Assembly: GCF_958979055.1 (NCBI RefSeq)
Contig: NC_084886.1
Location: forward strand, 3,119,001 to 3,183,000
Source of the DNA: Alnus glutinosa
Lineage: Eukaryota; Streptophyta; Magnoliopsida; Fagales; Betulaceae
Length of the DNA: 64,000 nucleotides
Direction of reading: 5' to 3'
Below the pieces are notes generated by a model that saw only the letters and a program-made list of their open reading frames with translations, made no database searches and was not told where the DNA came from. Position numbers and translations under genes: made by a program. Below, one piece after another: positions 37,901-49,034 of this stretch (position 1 is the stretch's first letter; each line of letters opens with the position of its first letter).

Positions 37901-38169
37901 AAGACCGACCGGACAACGCGACTCCATCTCCGAAGCCTCTCGAAAGGCTCGATGTCTTGCTCCCTGGAAGCTTCTGCAGCGTTGTGGACAGAGAACCCGT
38001 TGATTGAAGCTGATTTTGGGGGACGGAAAAGAATGCGTCCTCTGGGGGTAGAGGAAGTGTTGGGAAGAGAGACGCGGAGTCTGGTGTTGGAATCGGATTG
38101 GAGGCGTCTGTGGTGAACTTTCAAGAGAGAGGGTTTGGGGTGTATTGCATTGCAGAGTAGCAGAGCCAT
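28958..38169 (-). CDS. ABCB26: Plastid half-size ABC transporter, ABCB26/TAP1 type
   Basis: Eighteen exons: 38169-37744, 37650-37523, 37267-37225, 36832-36788, 36690-36568, 36481-36378, 35912-35858, 35765-35695, 35539-35437, 34869-34659, 34156-34083, 33532-33476, 33389-33315, 30797-30723, 30644-30363, 30211-30147, 30004-29944, 29038-28958. All are GT-AG and give 692 residues in frame. An Arg/Ser-rich transit peptide (to about residue 60) is followed by one membrane domain (about 125-420) and one nucleotide-binding domain. The latter has Walker [10 protein letters not shown] (482-490), Q-loop VGFVGQ (525-530), signature LSGGQ (585-589), Walker B VLILDE (605-610), D-loop SALD and H-loop His645. 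It would dimerise in a chloroplast membrane; the substrate is unknown. Neighbours match Arabidopsis At1g70610-70630. All ATPase motifs are intact. Confidence 0.95.
31204..33060 (-). pseudogene. Rearranged L1 LINE remnant in ABCB26 intron 13
   Basis: On the minus strand, 32317-32102 ([19 protein letters not shown] and onward) and 31800-31433 ([19 protein letters not shown], the zinc-binding region after the reverse transcriptase) come from the C-terminal half of LINE ORF2. 33029-32664 resembles the start of ORF2 ([25 protein letters not shown]). The reverse transcriptase core that should lie between is missing, so there is an internal deletion. The 3' end is near 31207 with a short A tail (TTACTATCAAAAAA). 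Stops and frameshifts are frequent. The insertion makes this the largest intron of the host gene. Confidence 0.82.
31822..32031 (+). mobile_element. 5'-truncated LINE 3' end, nested in the opposite-strand LINE
   Basis: About 210 bp of non-coding sequence ends TTACTTAT followed by an A run. It splits the minus-strand LINE frame: the VPSKKGLF block ends just right of it and the [10 protein letters not shown] block resumes on its left. A plus-strand 3' fragment of a related LINE therefore inserted into the older one. The exact borders are uncertain. Confidence 0.65.
34463..34522. repeat. 30-bp tandem duplication in an ABCB26 intron
   Basis: A unit starting TCTCATTATAATATGCATCA occurs twice in direct succession (34463-34492 and 34493-34522) with one or two mismatches. 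It is a small local duplication with no evident role. Confidence 0.85.
35056..35141 (+). mobile_element. Micro-insertion of a LINE 3' end (48 bp) with 19-bp TSD
   Basis: AGAATGCAGCTGGAAACAA is present at 35056-35074 and again, perfectly, at 35123-35141. The 48 bp between begin GGGGTGCCTTACGC, contain TTAATGAGATTGGCTTC and end TTACTTATC plus an A run. They resemble the last bases of the LINE at 31207 (AATGAAATTGGCTTATTACT then ATC and A run). This is a target-primed insertion that stopped after copying the extreme 3' end. It is intronic. Confidence 0.9.
37168..37193. repeat. (AT)n microsatellite in an ABCB26 intron
   Basis: About 13 AT units lie in the intron between exons 3 and 4 of the ABC transporter gene. 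Confidence 0.9.
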
Positions 38170-38478
38170 AGTTCGTCACCGATACACAAATGGAGCCAAG
38201 CAGAGCGGGGAAGGAGGAGAGGTGTGGGATATTATAGAGGCTATGAGGTCGAGCTTTTTACGCCAAAGAGGAGGAGGGATTAGAGAAGGCACCGTGTGTC
38301 CGTGTTTTCCGAAATTTTTGGCGTGCACGATTTTTTATTATTATTATTTTTTTTTTTTTGGATGGATTGGCGTGCAAGATTTGGTTTTGCTAGTGGCAGT
38401 GGCTACAAAACAAGAAGGGGCACGAGGGCTTTTGGTCTACTTGGTCTGGTTCCATTTGGCGACGCACCGATAGACTGA
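38170..38478 (-). promoter_or_regulatory. ABCB26 upstream region
   Basis: Sequence upstream of the ABC transporter start codon on the minus strand. It includes a T-rich run near 38335-38360. No specific box is recognised. Confidence 0.4.
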
Positions 38479-38793
38479 GGGTGCGTTTGGGATTGCGATT
38501 TCGTAAACAATAAGTGCGATTTTAAACCAAATTACAGAACATAGATCGTTTGGGAAATGCGTTTTTAAAAATTTCGATTTGAAAAAGCAGAAAATCTGCT
38601 TTTTCAAATCGCAGATAAGATAGTGTTTTTTTAAAAACGCAGAATTTTAAAGGTAAATTCGCGATTTTAAAGGCCAAACTGCGATTTTGCCAAACGCTTA
38701 ACTACGTTTTTAAAAATCACTTTTTTCAAATCGCACATTTTAAAATCGTTATTTTAAATCGCACTTTTTGAAATCGCAAACCCAAACGGATCC
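38479..38793. mobile_element. MITE with terminal inverted repeats
   Basis: The 315-bp element begins GGGTGCGTTTGGGATTGCG and ends CGCAAACCCAAACGGATCC. The termini are imperfect inverted repeats, and the inside is built from recurring TGCGATTT and AAATCGC blocks in both orientations. No coding capacity. Flanks share GATAG but no clean duplication is visible, so the superfamily is left open (hAT-like ends are possible). Confidence 0.75.
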
Positions 38794-40319
38794 TGATAGT
38801 GATTGGCCTTGGACTGGAACATGGTGTTTTACGCTACTAGCTTTCAAGGCGACGTTTTACGGTTGTTAAATCGAGAAAGCCTTTTTAACGACAGCTTCTA
38901 GTGACGAGGTTTTCCACTCTTAAGTCTTAACCGCATGCTTTTCTAAGGCGAAATGTTTGTTTTGGCCGAATCGTCGATATATGATTTTGGTTCCCACTGG
39001 GCTTTGGCGTAATAATTAAGTAACAGTAACATCCATTTTGAGTCCTTGTCAATTTAGTAAGTAATAATAAAGTATATATTGTTGCTTTTCGAGCAGCCAT
39101 AACGGCATAACTTTGCATTCTGTTGTATTTTGACGGAACTTTCTTTATTCATTTATGCACTTTTCAACATCTGAAACTAGAAAAGAGAGAAAATAAAATA
39201 AAATAAAAAATAAGCCAATACAATATATCAAAACTATTGCGTCTAATTTTTTTTATTGTAATTTACAACACAATTCTAACGCTACATTTGACTCCTTATA
39301 AAGGGGCAATACTTTAGCTAATATTGCCCATTTTTCATCTCCGGCTAAGTAATAACACATTAAATAATGTTAAGAAACATCTTTTTATCCTCTTTAAAAT
39401 TGACGTGACTTTTTTATATTTTTTACCTTTAAAGACTCATATTTTATTCTCCGGATGGTGAAAAGGGGGAAAAAAAAAAAAAAAAAAAAAAACACTTGTT
39501 TGAAATAAAGTTTTGCCATAAAATAAATCAGTATTTTTTTAATCCATCAATCTATCTAAATTTTTTCTTGTCTCTTCTACATTCATGACTCAGAGATTAA
39601 AAAAAAATAATAATAATTACAAGTAAAGATTGTTCAATTTTAGTCAAATATAAATAGTTTAAGATCCAAATTTAAATGTGTTTCATATGCAGTAAAAGTA
39701 AGAGTATTTTATTTCCTTCCACAAACTTGTGTGTGTAAAATTTGCACACTATGCTTGTCCTCACGTACCCACATATTTAAATTAAAATACAAATGATAAA
39801 AGTAACATTTTTTTTTTTTTTTATGTGATATAAAAGTGGAAGTTATTTGTAAGTGAAACTTTACGTATCCATTGAATTATCATTTATTTTATAATGTTTC
39901 ATAAAGTTTAAAACCTCTCAATTTAATGTATCGAGTTTTTACTTTTTTTGCTATGTCTTCCGAGAAATCTAAATGTTTTTATTTTTTTAGGAAGAAAAAG
40001 AAGAAGGGTATAGGTGCATCTAACCCACCCACTTTGTGACCTGTGGGTCTGGATTGGTTATCTTGTGACCCGCCATTGGGTCACTAGACTATAACCCACA
40101 GGCCCATGGCGGGTCACGAAAGATTCACGTTTTCTCCCTTCGCTGCTTCAGATGCAATTTTCAAAAGGAGCTAAACATGAGCTTTTTATGCAGGACTTGG
40201 AGCTGGTTTCTATTTGTCCTGAAACAGATCAAACAGATCACCTGGAGAAAGAGTACAACACCGATCATAAAGAATAAAAACAACAGAGACCACAACTTAA
40301 TAATACATTTCGACTCATG
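38794..40319. other. AT-rich intergenic, no gene seen
   Basis: Long A and T runs (for example 39470-39492 and 39809-39823) and no conserved coding block. A GTGACC/GGGTC-rich stretch around 40030-40120 resembles simple degenerate repeat. Confidence 0.5.
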
Positions 40320-40863
40320 TCTTGATGGAGAAATAATCCACACCGATGCCACTTGGGCCCGAAGTCAAAGGACCAATCATGCCAGGTCATCTCGGTCATG
40401 AGTCACCTTGGGATCGAGAAACCTCGGTCATGAATCATCTCAAAGGTTAGGGTCACCTCGGCCACGGGCCACTTCAGGGGTCGGGCACCTTGGGCATAAA
40501 CCACCTCGGACTCCAGAATATTCATTCAAACACAAAACATCTCGGTGTTTCAGAGCTCAAGATGGATCACTCTAGACTTTTCGAAATTACACACGATCTC
40601 AAAAATCTTAGAACCCAAGAGAATTCCGAGAGATCCATAATACTTCACCCCTAAATGCGCATTAGGGACAACACCACGAAACCCCGACATTCCGCATGTC
40701 GCAACCCACATTTCCATTAACTGTAAATCCCTGGGAATTCAGGACGTGCAAAATCCCGAACCCACGTTGCCTCTAACTGTAGATTCCGGATAATTCAAGA
40801 CATACAGGGTATTTCAAACGCCACTAAAACCTTTATAAATACAAGGTCTTTACAAGTAAAAAC

Positions 40864-41343
40864 TGTAATATATTATTCCTTTTTGGTTGTGGCCTTTATA
40901 TCACATTTACGGTATTTACTATGTTTATTATTTTTTTAATAAATATATACGGCATTATGGATATTTCCATTAATTTAGATTACCGTAAATATGGAATCGG
41001 TATTATGGTTATTTTTATTAATTTAGATTACCGTAAATATGGAATCGGTTAATTGATTTTAAAATCAATTAACGATATTGTTTCCTTGATGGAAGGAAAC
41101 AAATACGGTGTTTACCATTTTGAGGGTCCCTAACCTAGCCTATAAATAGAGTGTCTGTGTACACCATCAGTACAGCCATCAAGCAATAGGCATAGGTTAG
41201 AAGATCCCTCAAATAATCTTTCTTGTTCTTCAGATGGATCGTGGAGACGCTTGAGCAAACATGGCTAGAGGTAAGCCTGAATCCTGTTTATTCGTTTTCC
41301 GCTGCGCATGTTAGTTTAAGAAATATGTTAAATATTTCCAACA
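40864..41343 (+). repeat. Left LTR (480 bp) of the Copia element
   Basis: TG...CA ends (TGTAATATATTATTCC to TTTCCAACA), with a CCTATAAATAG TATA box. A 48-bp tandem duplication (unit ending ACCGTAAATATGGAATCGG) is present here but not in the right LTR, so it probably arose after insertion. Confidence 0.95.
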
Positions 41344-41345
41344 TG

Positions 41346-41358
41346 TGGTATCAGAGCC
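41346..41358 (+). other. tRNA-iMet primer-binding site
   Basis: TGGTATCAGAGCC lies two bases after the left LTR, the canonical plant Copia primer site. Confidence 0.93.
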
Positions 41359-42559
41359 AGCCTCTGTGCTATTTTGCTCAGCATATAATTTTACTATGCG
41401 TTATCAATATTGAATCAAGTATTTTTTATTGGTTATCAATATTGAATCAAGTATATTCTATTTGGTATTGTTCACTTCTGTTTGTCAATATTGTTTGAGC
41501 AATATTTCGTCTTTTGTGACATGATAGAAACGCATTAGCGATTATTTTGTGAATATTTGTTGTTCACGTACTGTTTGTGAAAACCCATAAATTTGATATA
41601 ACTATTTTTTGTTTTATCACTATTTTGTGTATTGTGATATACTGCCTAATTTTGAGTTGTTGTAATCTTGATATGGGTATTTTCATAAAGGGGTAGCGGC
41701 TATGGTTCCATTTTTAGGGTTTTCAACCCATCTGGAACATTACAGGTCGGGTTGGTTGGTGACTGGGTAGGGTTTCGACCCATTAAAGTTTTTGGGTTTG
41801 ATATATTTTCGGGTAGGGTTTTTTAAAACCCATGCAGTTTTGGGCCATTTAAGTGGGCTGACCTAGTTTGGGCCAGCACTATACATAGACCCAAAGGCCT
41901 GACCCGATTAAGTGGGTTGACTTAATTGCCAAATACAGTAGCCCATTTGGAGTCTTGTGACCCAAAAGCCCAACCCAATATAGTAGCCCAATACAGATAC
42001 CCAACCCAAATTAAGTGGGTTAACCCAATTGGGTCAGCCCAATACAGCAACCATTTTCAGTAACCCATCAAGTTCTTTTTAAAAGGGGAATTTAGGCCTT
42101 ATGGTGTTTAGAACCTGGGTTCACCAGGTGTAAAGAGCCTTGGCCACTTACTAAACCATTAGGCCATGTGTTTTATTATATCCTCATATTAAAGTTTTAT
42201 TCCCTTTATTATTTACAGTACTGTGTATTAAAATTATTGTTTATTTAATACATGAATTGAGGAATATATATTTTAAATTTATATTGTTTAAATATAAATT
42301 GTTTGATGCCTAGACCTAAGAATAATTAACAATACCATATATACTGGTGTGTTTACAGTAATATCTAAGAATGCAATGTCGGGGAAAGTTCTGGCAAGGA
42401 AAGTCTTGGGATTTAAGTGTGTCCGGTGTGACCCCCCTCACTTTCCTGGGAGCTCATCTGCTTGCACCTTGAAAAATGCTGTTTACCCCATTTAAGTATT
42501 GGTTTGTTATATTCCTAAGGCCATTAAGGGGGCATCTATAAAGTTGTTAGATGTTAATG

Positions 42560-42830
42560 AAATAGCAATTATCATGATAATTTTGGGAGAGCCACAGCAT
42601 CCCAATTTTGAATGACAATTGCATCAAGATTACACACACGTAATTATCATAATAATTATGGGAGAGCCAAAGCATCCCATTTTTGTATGATAATTACATC
42701 AGGATCACACGCATGAACCTCATAAAGATTTATTAGATGTTCATGAATTACAGCGTGATTATTATGATTTTGGGAGAGCCAAAGCATCCTAATTTTGTAA
42801 TAATTGCATAAGGATCGTACACATGAACTT
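42560..42830 (+). repeat. Three ~90-bp repeats in the Copia leader
   Basis: GGGAGAGCCAMAGCATCC occurs near 42585, 42660 and 42774, each followed by a similar AT-rich segment with TAATTGCAT-like sequence. The repeats sit between the primer site and gag and encode nothing. Confidence 0.8.
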
Positions 42831-43249
42831 CATATAGAAAAATTAACATCGTATTGTAATTAACTCATAAATTTAATTACCTATCCCCAAAGGGAAGTTT
42901 TTATTTTTATGACTTAATTAGAATGAGATAACAAATTTAGTATTAAAAGTAAAATTTCTTTCGGTTGCCCAAAGGTACGAAGAATTTTATTTATTAATAT
43001 TTAAATTTATTAGTCTTATCAATAAAGAGTAAATTTCATGCGTGATGCAACCTTTGCCCAAAGGTAGGTTGAAATTTACTATTTAAATTGGCATTGGCTA
43101 ATTTAAAATAAAGTTACTTCATAGCATTAAAGTATTTATTTTAATTTTGGGTTATTGCAGCTATTCCTGTTACTCTACCTTTTGGTGGTTTTATATTCCA
43201 ATACATTATGATAATATTTTTCTGACTGGAAAAATGATTGATATGCTTT

Positions 43250-46200
43250 TTCATTTGGGGTGTTAAAAATTTTGGTACTCCGTGTGGACAAACCACCTAC
43301 TCCCGCGGAATTAAGTACGCCACGTGAGATTATTAAGCATGAACGGTGGGAGTGATTTAATCACTTAAGTTAGATGTTCATGAAATCTCATGTCACTAAA
43401 GTCATCAGGGATTTATTCCTGAATGTTTTAGAGCCAAAGTTTTATAAAGGTTGTTTATGAACATTTAGTAAGTTCAAACAAAATTTGGCCAGCACCCTAA
43501 TAGAAAAAGCTTTAAAGACAAACCTTTTACAGTTTCTGAAGTGTTTATAATCCCATTATGGGAATGAAGGATATTATAGATTAGCTTAAGTCCCTAAAGA
43601 TTGAAATTTTTGAGTCATTGTTGGTCTATTTCAATTTTTGAATTCTCTCTTCTAAGTGTAGAATTTTATCTTGTAACACACGTAAGGATAAATGGTTAGT
43701 AAATAAACTTCTAACCATGTGTGTTCAAGGATATGAGAGAATTTATAAAGTGTTCACATAATTATTCATGTCAAAGGAAGGACCAATAAATGCAATCATG
43801 TCCAACACTTAAAGCATGAGAATAAGGTGCCAATAAAATATTATGGCAATCAAGATACATATTTCTCATTAAATAAGAAAAATTAAGGGCATATAAAGAA
43901 AGATTGCATGAAGTATAAGAAATGACTTAAAATAAAGATAATCTCCATATCTAGTATGTCGTGAATCTCTTTTAGTGACTCAATCAAATATATTGTGGAT
44001 TGATTATGGTTTAACAATCCACATTGTCAACACAAATGCAGAGTCCTTTTTAAAATGGATAACACGTGTTTATAATTTGAGCTTGTTGGGATCTATAGGT
44101 TAATTTTAAAATTCAGTTATAATTTTGACCTCAAAAAATGATTTATATTCCATAATCTTTTTGAAATCTATTTTCTAGTTTGGCTTATTAAAAATTTCAA
44201 TTTTATTTTAAACTTGAAATTTTTCTTATTTTTTGGTGGAATATTGGTTGGGGTTTATTTAAAGTCTATTTAAAATTGACCTACGTCCCAATTTTTGAAA
44301 CAAAATTATTTGTTTATTTCTGCATAGTGATGTTGACGTAAAGTAGAATCTTTAAGAATTTAAAAATGCTCTTGTTATGGCTTTGGAGATTGAAATATAT
44401 CTCCATACAGAAAATAAAAGTCGGTGATTTACTAACTTTGGTACTTGTGTGGATTGCATAAGGGAAAGCATACCAACAAGACCATTAGAGGTGCCAAAGA
44501 GAACCTTTTAAAATTCTTGAGATCATGTACATTGAAATATGTTAACCTTTCCATACTCATTGCCTAAATGGTCAGAGATATTTTTATCTCTTTCAGTGAT
44601 GACCATATAAAGTTTATGTATGTCTATCTTCTAAATATTAAAGCTGGGGTATTGAATGCTTTCAATATCTATAAGGAAGAAGAAGAGAAATAATATGAAG
44701 ATCATAAGATCTAATATAGGCATAGAGTATTAAGGTAGGTACACACAAAGGGAAATGATTAGTAATACTAATCTGCTATTACCCTTATAGAGTAAAGCTT
44801 CGAAGACCATTGTGTATATATTAAACAGTATTCCATCTTAGGTTGTCCATAAGACACCTTTTAAAGTATGAAATAGATGGAAGCTTAGTTTAAATTATTT
44901 ACACATATGGGGTTGCCTTGCTAAAGAGAGGATTTGTAATCCTCGCCTAAGGAAATTAGATTCAAGGACAATCAGCGGATCTTTTATAAGCTATCTAGTA
45001 AACTTTAAAGGGTTTTAATGTTTTATTATCCTTCATATAAGCCTAAAGTTGTTGATTGTAAAATTTCTAGAGGATACGGAACCTAGTGGGAGTGCTCATT
45101 CACATAAATTAGAATTTGAGGAAGCACTAGAGTTGGCCAAATCTCCTCCTCATAGAGGATGATTGATTGTATTCAGGAAAATCAGATTGATTATCCTGAG
45201 CCACAATCACTTCTAGAACAACCAACTCATACAGAACAGGTTCAAAATCTATTCTCCCATTGCAAAATGCAGATGAAGTAGAATTAAGAAAATCCTATAG
45301 AATAAGTAGATTAACAATTCTTAGTGATTATGTTGTATATCTCCCAGAGTCTGATGTTGACGTTGGACATAAAGATGATCCAAATTTGTTTTCACATGCT
45401 ATGAATGGAGAAAACTCCTCATTGAGATTCAGTGCCATGAAGTGAGAGTTAAGTCCATGGCTGAAGGGTCGAGCTAGACTCGTAGCCAATGGTTTTACTC
45501 ATAAGGAAGGCATTGATTATCGTGAAACATTCTCTCCAGTGTCTAAGGATGGTTCATCAAGATGATCATAGCATTAGTAGCTTATTTTTGATCCAGAGCT
45601 ACATCAAGTGGATGCGAAAACAACTTTTCTGAATAGGGATCTTAAGGACGAGGTTTACATGAAACAATCAAAAGGTTTTATAAATAACAGTCAGAAAGCT
45701 TGCAAATTAAAGAATTCTATTTATGGGCTGTGATAGATCTCTCAATGGTAAAATACTTTTTACATGGTTATTGTTTATAGAAAACCTTGTTGATTAGTAT
45801 ATATACCTTAAGGTCAGTGGGAGTACAGTAATCTTTCTAGTCCTATATTTGCAAGTGGTGATTTAGGTTTGCTACATAAAATTCACAAAACTTTGAAATG
45901 AAGGATTTGGGTGAAACCTCTTATGTCTTTTGACATAGAGATTCACAGAGACATAAAGAATATTAACATTGTCTCGGAAGGCCTACATTGAAAAAAGTTT
46001 TGGAAAAAATTTAGAATGAAGGATTTGCACCTTCAGTAGCAATTAAGAGGGACTAATTAAATATAGATTAATGTCCCAAAAGGTATTGGAATAAGGGCAG
46101 ATGAAAAGTTTTAAGGGTCTGCATTATACATAACCATATGACTGACAATAAGTATATTGAGTCAATAAAGTGCTGCAAATAAAGCCTTGCGGTATATGCA

Positions 46201-46520
46201 AGGAACCAAGAAGAACAACTTAACTTAAGGATACACTTTCCATTTGAAGGTGGTTAGTTGTTTAGATTTGAGTTTGCTGATTGTGTAGATAGTAGAAAGT
46301 CTACTCTAAGGTATATATCTTTTTATTGAAGGATAGATCCTAGAGATGCAGTTTGCAGACTATAGTTGCTACGTCTACCAAGAAAGCTAAAAGTCTAGCG
46401 TGCTATGAATTTGGTACACAGGCATGATGGTTGAGACATTTGTTGAAAGTCTCAATCTTGTCGATTTTACAGTTAGACCATAAAGATACTCTGCGGTAAT
46501 TCTACTATAATCTTCTTTTA
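43250..46520 (+). pseudogene. Copia gag-pol remnant, multiply frameshifted
   Basis: Translated fragments in different frames match Copia polyprotein segments. They are DKPPTPAELSTPREIIKHE (gag, about 43290), GHIKKDCMKYKK (zinc knuckle, about 43890), a protease WIDYG-like remnant (about 44000) and DDYVVYLPESDVDVG-like sequence at about 45330. Reverse-transcriptase pieces ([21 protein letters not shown]) lie near 45480, and RNase H pieces near 46180-46330. Order is preserved but stops and indels are dense, and the protease active site no longer reads DSG. It cannot encode a working polyprotein. Confidence 0.88.
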
Positions 46521-47046
46521 TAAGAATAAAGAGTAGAAGCAGAAGTAAATCGACATTAAGTATCTCAGTATGAGAGATAACATTAAGAGACATAAAGGGT
46601 CTATTGAGCATATAAGTACTGAATTAATGATTGCGGATCCCATGACTTAAAGTTTACCGGTAAAGAAAGAATAAAGTCATGTGGAATATATGAGACTCAT
46701 TAATTCATTTTCGCTTGGTTTGTCTCTTTTTGGTCTATAGACATAAAGTTATTGTAATAAAGATTTTTTGTGCACATTTGTTATTTTATCCATGAGGATA
46801 AATAAAGTTGGACCCGAATGACTTATAGGAAGTTCATTCATAAAGCTTGATTATCCATAAGGTACTCATGTAAGGAGTGTTTTACATCGTGATACATGGA
46901 AGGGACGACCTAATTTTATAATGGTTTTACCGCCATGATTCGTGTGAAACATTTCTTAACTGAGTTGGAGGATTCCATAAAAGATTGGCCAAAACTAAAG
47001 AACCTAATACCATATGGTCACGTGTTATAAAGTCAAAGTGGGAGAA

Positions 47047-47478
47047 TGTAATATATTATTCCTTTTTGGTTGTGGCCTTTATATCACATTTACGGTATTT
47101 ACTATGTTTATTATTTTTTTAATAAACATATACGGCATTATGGATATTTCCATTAATTTAGATTACCGTAAATATGGAATCGGTTAATTGATTTTAAAAT
47201 CAATTAACGATATTGTTTCCTTGATGGAAGGAAACAAATACGGTGTTTACCATTTTGAGGGTCCCTAACCTAGCCTATAAATAGAGTGTCTGTGTACACC
47301 ATCAGTACAGCCATCAAGCAATAGGCATAGGTTAGAAGATCCCTCAAATAATCTTTTTTGTTCTTCAGATGGATCGTGGAGACGCTTGAGTAAACATGGC
47401 TAGAGGTAAGCCTGAATCCTGTTTATTCGTTTTCCGTTGCGCATGTTAGTTTAAGAAATATGTTAAATATTTCCAACA
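47047..47478 (+). repeat. Right LTR (432 bp) of the Copia element
   Basis: Same ends and TATA box as the left LTR. It differs by four C/T substitutions and lacks the 48-bp duplication. Confidence 0.95.
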
Positions 47479-47640
47479 AAAACAACTAGCAATCTACTAA
47501 AAAATTACTCTAAGTATTATCTTTCAAATCTAGTCCTAACTTAAGCATCGAAGCGGGATTGTCGACATCTCTCGACACAGTTTTTCTTTTTCGGATTTCA
47601 AGAGAAGGAAAGGCTTAAACGAATTGCAGAGTGACACGTC

Positions 47641-49034
47641 AACAATCAGAAAATTGTACCAACACGTCTAATCAGTGAAGTTCAACGCCCTATGTACCTT
47701 GACTTACCACTTCAACTCTAACATCAACAGTGGTTGATTATATAAGCCATCTTCATGCCAATCATTCATGAGACATGTTACATGCACATCTTTTATATAA
47801 TTTTTGTATATAATTTTTCCAAATTAACCATTAGCTTTGTAGGAGTCACATGTTAATTTTTGTGGGTCATACAAATATAATAATTAATTTCTAAAAATAA
47901 TGTAAAAAAAATGCAAAAATCATTTCTCATTGCCCACAGTCCACTTCATCAGATCTGATCATCTGAACATACAACCGTAACACATGCACCATGTCAACAC
48001 TAGAACAACATAAGCGTTTTGAAGTGGAACGGCGGCCCGTGTCCCTTTTGTCGATCAATAATGAAGACGAAAAGCTTGAAAAGAAATAAATCTTTCAAAG
48101 GAAAAACAAACCCCACTGTTGGGTCTGGTGTCACATACATTTATTTATTTATTTGTAAGTAAGAGTAAATTTTGAATTTTATAAAAAATTTAAAGGTATA
48201 AAGGTTATTTTCTTCGTTATGATGCTGGATTTAACTTCAAACTCTAACAGATAAGAAATATTATTAAAAATTAAAAGTTTGATACACGAAATTAAAATAT
48301 TTTGAACTCTAATAAAATATTGCAAATTGAATAGAAATTTCCTACAAACTAACTAGTAAAAAATTTATTACAAACTAATTTTTAATAGTGACATTTGTTC
48401 CTTAAATGTGAGAATTATAATTTTTTTTTAATTGCATGTGCTTCTTGCATATTTTTTTAATAACTTAAATAACATTTAAATAACATATGATGCTTTTAAA
48501 AATTAATTTATATGAGTTTTTTACCGATTAGTATGTAGCAAATTTGTATCAAAATTGTTTATTAATATGCTTATTAAAAAAAAAAAAAAAAAACCCCTGA
48601 GGACCAATCAACTTACGGGACGGCGTCGGCGCGTCAAAGTTTCAATACCCGCCGTCAATTTCGGGACGGCGTTCGACGAGGCTTGATGTGTCGCGGCCTA
48701 AAACGCCGTCGTTTTCTATTGACATACTGATATTCCCAGTGACGTGTTCAAGTTTATCAAGCCTCCGTTTCCGTGATGAGAAAACCCGAGGCTACTACAG
48801 TCGCCACACGGCTCTCGTCTATATAACGCCACGTTCACATTATTTCGGACAATAACATCTCTATCAAATCAGCAATTTCTCTGCACTATTCGAAGTAATC
48901 GAGAGCAAAGAGACGGGTATTTTAGTCATTGCAACTTCATCAACCACCGAAATATCTCTCCCCCAACTGTCTTTTCAGCGGGAATCCAATCCCTCCCTAC
49001 TACTCTCTTTCTCTCTTCTCTATCCACTGGCACC
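47641..49034 (+). promoter_or_regulatory. Intergenic and upstream region of the TPR-like gene
   Basis: The left part is AT-rich with no gene. From about 48600 the sequence turns GC-richer with CG-containing repeats (GGGACGGCGTCGGCG), then a TATA-like CTATATAACG near 48820 and a pyrimidine-rich leader. This is a plausible promoter for the gene starting at 49035. The TATA assignment is inference. Confidence 0.5.

Larger units (their letters stand above)
40864..47478 (+). mobile_element. Copia element: young LTRs, decayed interior
   Basis: The left LTR (40864-41343) and right LTR (47047-47478) are nearly identical. A perfect AAAAC duplication flanks the element (40859-40863 and 47479-47483). 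The primer site TGGTATCAGAGCC is at 41346-41358, and a purine-rich tract (AAAGTGGGAGAA) ends just before the right LTR. Traces of gag, zinc knuckle, protease, reverse transcriptase and RNase H occur in Copia order, but no frame exceeds about 60 codons. LTRs differ by four substitutions over 432 bp plus one 48-bp duplication in the left copy. Confidence 0.95.
40320..47640 (+). repeat. LTR-like sequence (possible Gypsy LTR) split by the Copia element
   Basis: Once the Copia insertion is removed, 40320-40863 joins 47484-47640. The joined stretch has CTCGG-rich repeats, a TTTATAAATACAAGG box at about 40831, and then CTTAAGCATCGAAGCGGG and CTCTCGACACAG blocks. These resemble the R/U5 region of plant Gypsy LTRs. 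I could not identify both ends or a primer site, so a solo or fragmentary Gypsy LTR is an inference. Confidence 0.4.

Noticed and set aside
45260-45445. 61-codon frame as a small gene
   Set aside because: It is the start of a decayed Copia reverse-transcriptase region inside the element at 40864-47478.
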